In this document: positions 58,306-64,000 of the stretch, one piece after another | Layout: every line of letters starts with the position of its first letter | Position numbering within the stretch: the stretch's first letter is position 1 | Assembly: GCA_030737835.1 (NCBI GenBank) | Contig: CM060848.1 | Span: 12,880,323 to 12,944,322 of the forward strand | DNA from: Acorus gramineus | Lineage: Eukaryota > Streptophyta > Magnoliopsida > Acorales > Acoraceae | Length of the DNA stretch: 64,000 bases | Direction: 5' to 3' | Position numbers and translations under genes: made by a program | The notes under the pieces: generated by a model | Databases searched by the model: none | Told to the model about the DNA's origin: nothing | What the model saw: only the letters and a program-made list of their open reading frames with translations

Positions 58306-58685
58306 CTTTAGAGAGTCACTTTTAATACAAATTCTTTTAGAGAGTCACTTTTAATACAAAAAGGTTTTAGACCAAATTCTTTTTAGAGAGGGGTTTTTTT
58401 TTTTTTTTTTTTTTATATATTAATTAACAGGAAACAGATAGAAACTGAAAAGACTTATCTTATTAAACATGCATAAACCATATTACATAGCAACATGTAC
58501 ATAGAACGTAGCACATAGGCTTACAGAAAAGAAAACTTACAACTCTGGGATTGAGAGGGATATCTCCCTTTTTTCCCCAATCTTCTATGTTACAAAGTAC
58601 TCTGGGTTTTTTGGTGGATTTTTTGGTAGAGGGTTCTTGTGGACTTGGTTTTTTCCGCCGATACCCTCCTTCAACTAACTCTCCT

Positions 58686-58697
58686 CCTTTTTATAGG
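58686..58697 (-). promoter_or_regulatory. TATA box of the pararetrovirus promoter
   Basis: On the reverse strand CCTATAAAAAGG lies downstream of ORF2 and upstream of the leader with the primer-binding site, the normal place of the caulimovirid genomic-RNA promoter. The inverted left copy of the leader begins about 60-70 bases downstream of this site and so lacks the TATA box. Confidence 0.65.
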
Positions 58698-58938
58698 CAA
58701 AGCTTGCGGACTTCAATGGGTTTGGAATCCGCGGTCATTCTTCTTTGAGTGACTTCTTGTCCTCTTCTGGCGACATCTTTTTGCTTTAAGTCTTTTCTTC
58801 TTTTCCTTTTTTGTCATGCGCTTTTTGTCATGCGCTCCCGTGACTGTCCTTTTTGAACCCGTGAGTTGCTAGGGTCTTCTGGATTCTTCTTCCTATATAT
58901 TTTTATTATTATTTTTTTTTTTTTTTATTATTTTTCTT

Positions 58939-60168
58939 TTACACAGACCCTTCAGCTGGATCAAACTCGTCTTCAGGAAAATCTGAGGGTATGTTTTCAA
59001 GTCCTTGGGAGTCATTGTCTGTATTTTGAGAATCACAATCTTCTGGCCTTTGAGAGTCATCTTCTAACCCTTGTTGGGTCCCTCCCGGACCTCGAGAGCT
59101 GGTTGCTATTGTGGTTGAGGGCTTGTCTCCTTTGAACATCTTGAACATGTGCTCATATGCCTTTAGTGCAATGGATTCCTGGCTCAAATTTGGGAATCTT
59201 TTAGTGTATTCTCCAATAAGGCTTGCTTTGACAGTCTCATAACTATCTTCTCGTGGCCTTCCATAAATTGGTAATTTATAACCAGATAAAATTTTCTGTG
59301 GGTTATATTTAACCCACCATTTTGTGTATATGTCCCTCTTGAGGTGAGGAGGAAATCTTTTTTCTACCTGGAAATCCCATTGGAGGATCCATGGTATCCC
59401 TGTCTGATTATGGTATTGTAATAAATCAATATTATTTTGGGGGTTTAACTCTTCCTGTTCCATATGGGTTTGGATACCTTCTGGTAAATATTTTCCATCA
59501 GCACCAAATACTTGCCACCAGGAGTAAAACCAAGTTGGAATGTTGGCTTGGCAGACAAAATGGATAAACCAAGAATGTTTTAGGACACAATTTTGAACTA
59601 ATAGTACATTTTCCCAAGCTTTTTGATAATCCCAATAGTTATAGTAGTTGGGTCTGATCATTGATTTTTGGAATCGCCTAGAAGCATTGGGGTTCTTGTC
59701 CCAGTTTCTTAAGGTTAATATCTTTTGGATGCATACAGAGTATGAGATCTCTAAGGTGTTTTTATTTTTATAGTGGTGCACAATCCTGGCACTGTTTGTT
59801 TCTAAAAGGATATTTTCATAATAATCAGGATTTTTCCCTATCATTTCAGGGATATAAAAATGATAACCAGTACCAGAATGGTCATCTTTGGGAAAGTATA
59901 TCTTGATAAGTTCTGCTATTTCTTTGTCTGCTTCAGATTTCTCAATAGAGAATAGTGGTACAGAGGTTTTGAATTCATAATTGCTTTGTGATTCTGGGGA
60001 TGCTATTTCAGCAAGTACGGCAAATTGATTTTGATTTTCAAAGAGATTTTCTTCCTTAACCTCTGGCTTTATGAGGTTTACAGAAGGTCTTGAGCTCTCA
60101 ATTCTTAGGGTCCTTTGTGGAAGGATCTTTGCCTTCTTCTTTTGGTCCATTTCCCTGCAAGAATTCAC
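58939..60168 (-). CDS. Pararetrovirus ORF2-type protein, florendovirus-like
   Basis: An unbroken frame of 409 codons; the natural start is probably the MDQKKK methionine at 60150, giving 403 residues. The N-terminus is basic, the middle is Trp/Tyr-rich (SWFIHFVCQANIPTWFYSWW cut to its core, then WWVKYNPQKIL) and the C-terminus is acidic and Gln/Ser-rich. I see no enzymatic motif. Its start overlaps the end of the RNase H frame by about 50-70 bases in another frame, and it is followed by the viral promoter. This arrangement, with a second ORF of unknown function after the polyprotein, fits the florendoviruses of the Caulimoviridae. That it is still open in an otherwise rearranged copy is notable. 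Expression is not shown. Confidence 0.75.
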   Translation of the reverse strand: MNSCREMDQKKKAKILPQRTLRIESSRPSVNLIKPEVKEENLFENQNQFAVLAEIASPESQSNYEFKTSVPLFSIEKSEADKEIAELIKIYFPKDDHSGTGYHFYIPEMIGKNPDYYENILLETNSARIVHHYKNKNTLEISYSVCIQKILTLRNWDKNPNASRRFQKSMIRPNYYNYWDYQKAWENVLLVQNCVLKHSWFIHFVCQANIPTWFYSWWQVFGADGKYLPEGIQTHMEQEELNPQNNIDLLQYHNQTGIPWILQWDFQVEKRFPPHLKRDIYTKWWVKYNPQKILSGYKLPIYGRPREDSYETVKASLIGEYTKRFPNLSQESIALKAYEHMFKMFKGDKPSTTIATSSRGPGGTQQGLEDDSQRPEDCDSQNTDNDSQGLENIPSDFPEDEFDPAEGSV

Positions 60169-61105
60169 GTGAGAGATAATCAGGAAGACTATTAAAGTCC
60201 CCTTTAATATATTCTATGTCAAAATCATAAATCCCTAATAATGCTTGCCATCTAGCAAAAATTTGTTTCGAAGCAAGATTTTTTACATCTTTTTCAAGTA
60301 CATATTTTGCCGAGCTACAATCTATCCTTAAGAGGAACTTTTGGTTTAAAATGTCCCCTTGGAATTTGGTTATGCAATTAACTATGGCAAGGATCTCCTT
60401 TTTTATTGTGGAATACTTTCTTTGAGCTTCATTCCACGTCCCTGAAGTAAATCTTACTAATTGTTCTTTGTTATCAATCCTTTGTTTCAGTATTCCTCCA
60501 TATCCTATGTCAGAGGCATCAGTTTCTATGATTTTTGGTGCATTGGGGCTTGCTATATTCAAGCATGGCAACTGCTTTACTTTCCCTTTAATCCTTTGGA
60601 CTGCATGGGTATGTTCTATGGTCCAAGGTGTAGGATTTTTCCTTAGCCTGTTGGACAAAAGCTTTCTGTCCAAAGCAACATTTTTATAAAAGTCTGAGAC
60701 ATAGTTGAGACAACCAAGAAACCTTTGAAGTTGTTTTTTATCTTTCATGTAATCCGGGAATTTGTCTGCAAAATCTATTACCCTTTTTATGGGTGTAATA
60801 TCATTTCCCGAGATTTTATATCCTAGAAATTGAACTGTGGTCTGGAAGAGTTTTATCTTTTTGGCAGATACTACCAGACCATTTTGTTTTACTATTTTAA
60901 GAAAGATATTCAGATGTTTCCAATGTTTATCTATGTTCTCAGAAAATATTAATACGTCATCAATATAGACAATGGAAAAGGATCCATAAGGATTAAATAT
61001 TTCATTCATTATGTTTTGAAATTCCGAGGGTGCATTTTTTAGCCCAAAAGGTAAAACATTCCACTCATAATGCCCAAATGGCACTGTAAATGCAGTCTTA
61101 AAGAA
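60098..61105 (-). pseudogene. Pararetrovirus reverse transcriptase C-terminal part plus RNase H
   Basis: The frame is open to about 61165, but viral RT similarity begins only near 61100 (AFTVPFGHYEWN). It contains the RT active-site block FSIVYIDDVLIF, the conserved FLGYKIS and LGCLNYV, and an RNase H domain with its acidic residues (IIETDASDIGYGG, KKEILAI, LLRIDCSSA, KGDFNSLPDYLSR). There is no integrase after RNase H, which argues against an LTR retrotransposon. The N-terminal half of RT, with the protease, is found on the opposite strand at about 61110-62543, so this gene is split by an inversion and cannot make a full enzyme. Confidence 0.88.
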
Positions 61106-61109
61106 CAGG

Positions 61110-62543
61110 GTTCTGAGTCTGAAAATTGTGGCTGTGACTGTTGTGATCTTGAATCTATGATTCATCCTCAGACACAGATGGCCTAATGGTCCTTTCAGTC
61201 CAAGAACAGTTCGTTTTAGATACTATTGATTCTATTGAGAATCCTGTCGAAAAGAAACGACAATTAGAAAAATATATCAGTTTAATAAAAACCCCTATCA
61301 GTCAGACTCAAGAAGAGAATAAGGAAAAATACTCTTATAAAGAGGTAATTCAAAGATTAGAATCTGAAAAACCCAAAAGGGTGACTATAGGGGAACTAAG
61401 AAAAGAACAAATTGATATGAAAAAAGAAATCAAGGACCTTAGAGACAGGGTTACATACCTTGAATCCATCCCAAAATCAGGGGAAAACAATGAAAATTCT
61501 GATAATGAAGAACCTATCAGAGAGCAACCTGAAGAAGAAGAAGAATTTATTAGCTCTCTCGAAAGATATACAAAACAAAAATGGAATGTTGAAGTTCTCC
61601 TAAAAATTAAGACATTTTCTTTAAAATACAAAGCCCTTATTGACACTGGGGCAGATATGAACTGCATTAGGGAAGGATTGATCCCTTCAAGATACTTTGA
61701 AAAGACTACCCATGGTATAAACACTGCCAATGGGGAGAGCCTAAAGATTATAAGATACCAGATGTCCATGTTTGTAATAAAGGATCATGTTTAAAGACAT
61801 CGTTCCTTTTAGTAAAAGATCTTCGTCAGGGTGTCATCCTAGGAACCCCCTTCATAAATATGATAAAGCCCTTCTCGGTTGATACTGAAGGCATCCATGC
61901 CACCCAAAATGGGAAAAATATTTTATACAAATTTTGTGCTACACCAAAGCTATCTTTTCTCAACCAGCTTAGACAGGCCTTAGAATACAAACAAAAGTTT
62001 ATTAATGAGCTCTCTGAAGAGATCAGGTTCCAGAAAACATCTGAGCAAATTAGTAGTCCCATTTTCCAAAAGGTCTCTGATTTTCAAAAAACTATTGAAA
62101 ATGAGGCCTGTTCAGACCTTCCCTCTGCCTTCTGGCATAAGAAAAAGCATATGGTAAGTCTACCATACATCAAAGACTTTAATGAAGAAAACATCCCCAC
62201 AAAAGCCAGGCCTATCCAAATGAATAATAGGCTCCTTGAGATCTGCAAAGAGGAAGTATCCCAGCTACTTGCAAAAAACCTTATTAGGAAGAGCTCCTCA
62301 CCTTGGAGCTGTGCAGCTTTCTATGTAGAGAAAGCCGCAGAGTTAGAAAGGGGAGTACCAAGACTTGTCATAAATTACAAGCCATTAAATAAAGTTCTCC
62401 AGTGGATCAGGTATCCTATCCCCAATAAGCAAGATCTGATCAAGAGGGTCTATAATTCCAAAAAATTTTCTAAATTTGACTTTAAATCAGGATTCTGGCA
62501 AATCCAGATAAAAGAGGAAGAATCCATTTATAACATTCGTTGA
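61110..62543 (+). pseudogene. Pararetrovirus polyprotein segment: linker, aspartic protease and RT N-terminus (inverted)
   Basis: On the forward strand, 61186-61794 encodes a charged coiled-coil-like linker (about 110 residues, EELRKEQ-type) and a retroviral-type aspartic protease start (ALIDTGADMNCIREG). A frameshift near 61790-61800 moves the frame to the one holding the protease flap and end (VILGTPF, about 61835) and the RT N-terminus (about 62150-62530: RPIQMNN, PWSCAAF, RLVINYKPLNKVLQ, FSKFDFKSGFWQIQI). It stops abruptly near 62535 where viral similarity ends. Upstream, a Cys-rich stretch (ENCGCDCCDLE, 61124-61156 in another frame) may be the end of the coat-protein region. Its content is complementary to the reverse-strand segment 60098-61105. 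Confidence 0.85.
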
Positions 62544-62912
62544 TAAGTTACAAATGGATCGAATGATGAAAAAGGATAAAGGGAGGGGGGGAACGGGGAT
62601 ACAAGATGTTTTCATCCACAGAAAACAGAGAAAAGGAAGTGAAATAAAAACAAAAGCCCCCAGACCAAGAGAGTATTAGGGACTCAGCACTGTCCGAACT
62701 ACATCTCTACCCGGAGCATGATTCTGGAGACCATCTTTTCATGTTCTCCTAGCTCCATTGCAGAATGAGTGTGAAAATTTGCATTGTTAGTGTATAAATC
62801 AAATTTCAAAGATACACACACACACAAGCTTCAAAAGATCTGTATAAGAAGATGGAGAATTCGCATAATGCGGGACACGAGATGATCATCGTCAATGTGT
62901 TTCAAACAATGT
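62544..62912. other. Non-viral flank right of the pararetrovirus
   Basis: Viral similarity ends near 62540. On the reverse strand 62697-62770 reads as a short run ending EHEKMVSRIMLRVEM before a stop, and 62843-62905 also stays open, so these could be remnants of terminal exons of an unknown gene; neither is supported by splice sites or a longer frame. An AC microsatellite is near 62812-62826. Confidence 0.25.
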
Positions 62913-63358
62913 TGGAAAAAGCGCTAGGCGTTAGTTGGACGGTGGGGGAGTGACTAAGGATTAATCGGCTAAATGAGGGTTAATCGGAGATTAATCAATC
63001 ACTTTTTAGAAAAATAAATATAATACACATATATAAATATTATTTACACAATAATTTAGACTATAAAATAATAACAAAGTAACAGAAAAATAAAATTAAT
63101 GATATAAACATAACATGAATAGCAAAAAAAAATTAATTAATAAATATATAATATATAAGATAAATTAATAGCATATTAATCAACTATGAATTGATCGAAA
63201 AAATGACTAGGCGCTAAGCGTTGCAGACTGAACCTGCCTAGGTCTAGGCGGAAGAATAATGGAGATCTATAAGAGATTTTTAGAATATTGATTTTAAAGG
63301 ATCGATTGACATAGTGCCGACTAGTTGATGGTTAGTCGGGGTAGAGGATTTAAGGTAG
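62913..63358. mobile_element. Nonautonomous element with GCGCTAGGCG ends and 8-bp duplication
   Basis: The 446-bp segment is bounded by identical AACAATGT at 62905-62912 and 63359-63366. It starts TGGAAAAAGCGCTAGGCG and contains 'ctaggcgctaagcg' and 'gcctaggtctaggcgg' words near 63208-63252, a motif of widespread plant repeats. The interior is AT-rich and noncoding. An 8-bp duplication suggests hAT or a related superfamily. Inverted ends are not obvious. Confidence 0.55.
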
Positions 63359-63366
63359 AACAATGT

Positions 63367-64000
63367 GAGTGTCAAGATGTAGATTTTGTTATCTTTTCAT
63401 AATTATTTTTATAGTGGATTTCTTGCATGTTAATGTTTTTTTTTTATTATTGAATTGATTTTTCCTTGTAAATCTATGTGTATACTTGTGTTTGACTTGA
63501 TTGCTTTGTGATTACAAGTGTGAGATTGACAATTAAAATATTGCTTAATATTCAAAATACAAGGTACACATTAGAGGATGTGCTCATTAGTGTTTTCTAA
63601 AAACAGAACTATGGTGGATTTAATGACAGGGTGGAAGCCGTTGGGTAAACATAATAAAATACATACCTCATTAAATAAGTTATAAGCGGTGATATAGTCT
63701 ACAATTCAGAAATGATCCCAAGTAGCCTATACACGCAGTGTAGACTATATTGTTATAATGTATGAAAACTATTATTTTTTATTTTTTCAAAGAAAAAATA
63801 CTATTGTGTCTAAATATATACTTCATTTTTTTTATATAAAAATGTGTATTTTATATGTTTTTTAAAATAAAAAAATCAGTAAAAACTACGAACGAGGCTA
63901 TGCACAGGACTTGATATATCATTTTCCAAAAATTATACATCTTAAGCAAAAAAAAATTCATGCGTTTCACCTAATACCTCACTCTCAATTTTTTATTTTT
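63367..64000. other. AT-rich terminal segment
   Basis: No gene. Around 63690-63755 a small palindromic pair, GATATAGTCTAC and GTAGACTATAT, suggests a further MITE fragment. Confidence 0.35.

Larger units (their letters stand above)
57318..58623. repeat. Large inverted repeat of viral leader/intergenic sequence
   Basis: The left arm (about 57318-57613, plus orientation) and the right arm (about 58330-58623, minus orientation) match over about 295 bases, for example AGGGAGATATCCCTCTCAAT and TGTGCTACGTTCTATGTACA read forward on the left and in reverse complement on the right. Between them lie the movement-protein fragment, the leader and the primer-binding site. The arms correspond to the region downstream of the viral TATA box. 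Two viral fragments are therefore joined head to head. Confidence 0.85.

Noticed and set aside
58939..62543. LTR retrotransposon instead of pararetrovirus
   Set aside because: There are no LTRs, no integrase after RNase H, and a 30K-type movement protein and a downstream ORF2 are present, which fit Caulimoviridae.
57593..62543. An intact, possibly active virus copy
   Set aside because: The movement protein is cut, most of the coat-protein region is missing, RT is split by inversion and protease is frameshifted.
1..64000. CRISPR arrays, rRNA or tRNA genes
   Set aside because: No regularly spaced repeats of CRISPR type, and no complete tRNA or rRNA sequence was recognised. The tRNA-Met-like 14-mer at 58292-58305 is a viral primer site.

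Overview
This window is nuclear DNA of a flowering plant. The evidence is intron-split genes of plant families (PLS/E-class and P-class PPR proteins, a RuBisCO-LSMT-like SET protein, a condensin CAP-G subunit, a PLAC8/PCR-like protein, a DIPP-like Nudix hydrolase), AT-rich intergenic DNA, many MITEs, and an endogenous caulimovirid-type pararetrovirus. I cannot fix the species. The strong GC contrast between the second PPR gene and its surroundings occurs in monocots and also elsewhere.

Layout. 1-2.3 kb holds GC-rich repeat ends. 2.3-3.6 kb is a five-exon Nudix gene (+), with a Harbinger-type MITE inserted exactly at its stop codon. 3.8-9.8 kb is MITE-rich spacer. 9.8-11.5 kb is an intronless E-class PPR gene (-). 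15.56-15.77 kb is a small one-exon gene (+). 16.6-21.3 kb is a five-exon SET-domain methyltransferase gene (-). 23.0-31.1 kb is a twelve-exon condensin CAP-G gene (-), whose exons I joined in frame end to end. 33.3-40.4 kb is a broken direct duplicate of CAP-G exons 2-5, itself split by a 1.1-kb Harbinger-type element, a 3.4-kb hAT element with a decayed transposase and a short poly(A)-tailed retroposed insertion. 40.7-42.5 kb is an intronless P-class PPR gene (-). 49.1-52.1 kb is a four-exon PLAC8/PCR-like gene (+) with a long Pro/Gln-rich tandem-repeat N-terminus. 56.1-56.7 kb is a one-exon uncharacterised gene (-). 57.3-62.54 kb is a rearranged, florendovirus-like endogenous pararetrovirus. 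62.5-64 kb is AT-rich DNA with one more element bounded by an 8-bp duplication.

The cellular genes are unrelated housekeeping, organelle-RNA and chromosome genes; no operon-like or pathway cluster is seen. The most interesting structures are these: (i) the CAP-G partial duplicate, which has collected insertions while the parent stayed intact; (ii) the pararetrovirus, in which the protease-to-RT-N-terminus block lies inverted relative to the RT-C-terminus/RNase H/ORF2 block, and the leader region is present as a large inverted repeat; (iii) a consensus GC-AG intron in CAP-G and a probable one in the neighbouring SET gene; (iv) a MITE whose TAA target duplication is the stop codon of the Nudix gene; (v) a PLAC8 protein that has lost most cysteines of its signature motif and gained a repeat-rich N-terminus.
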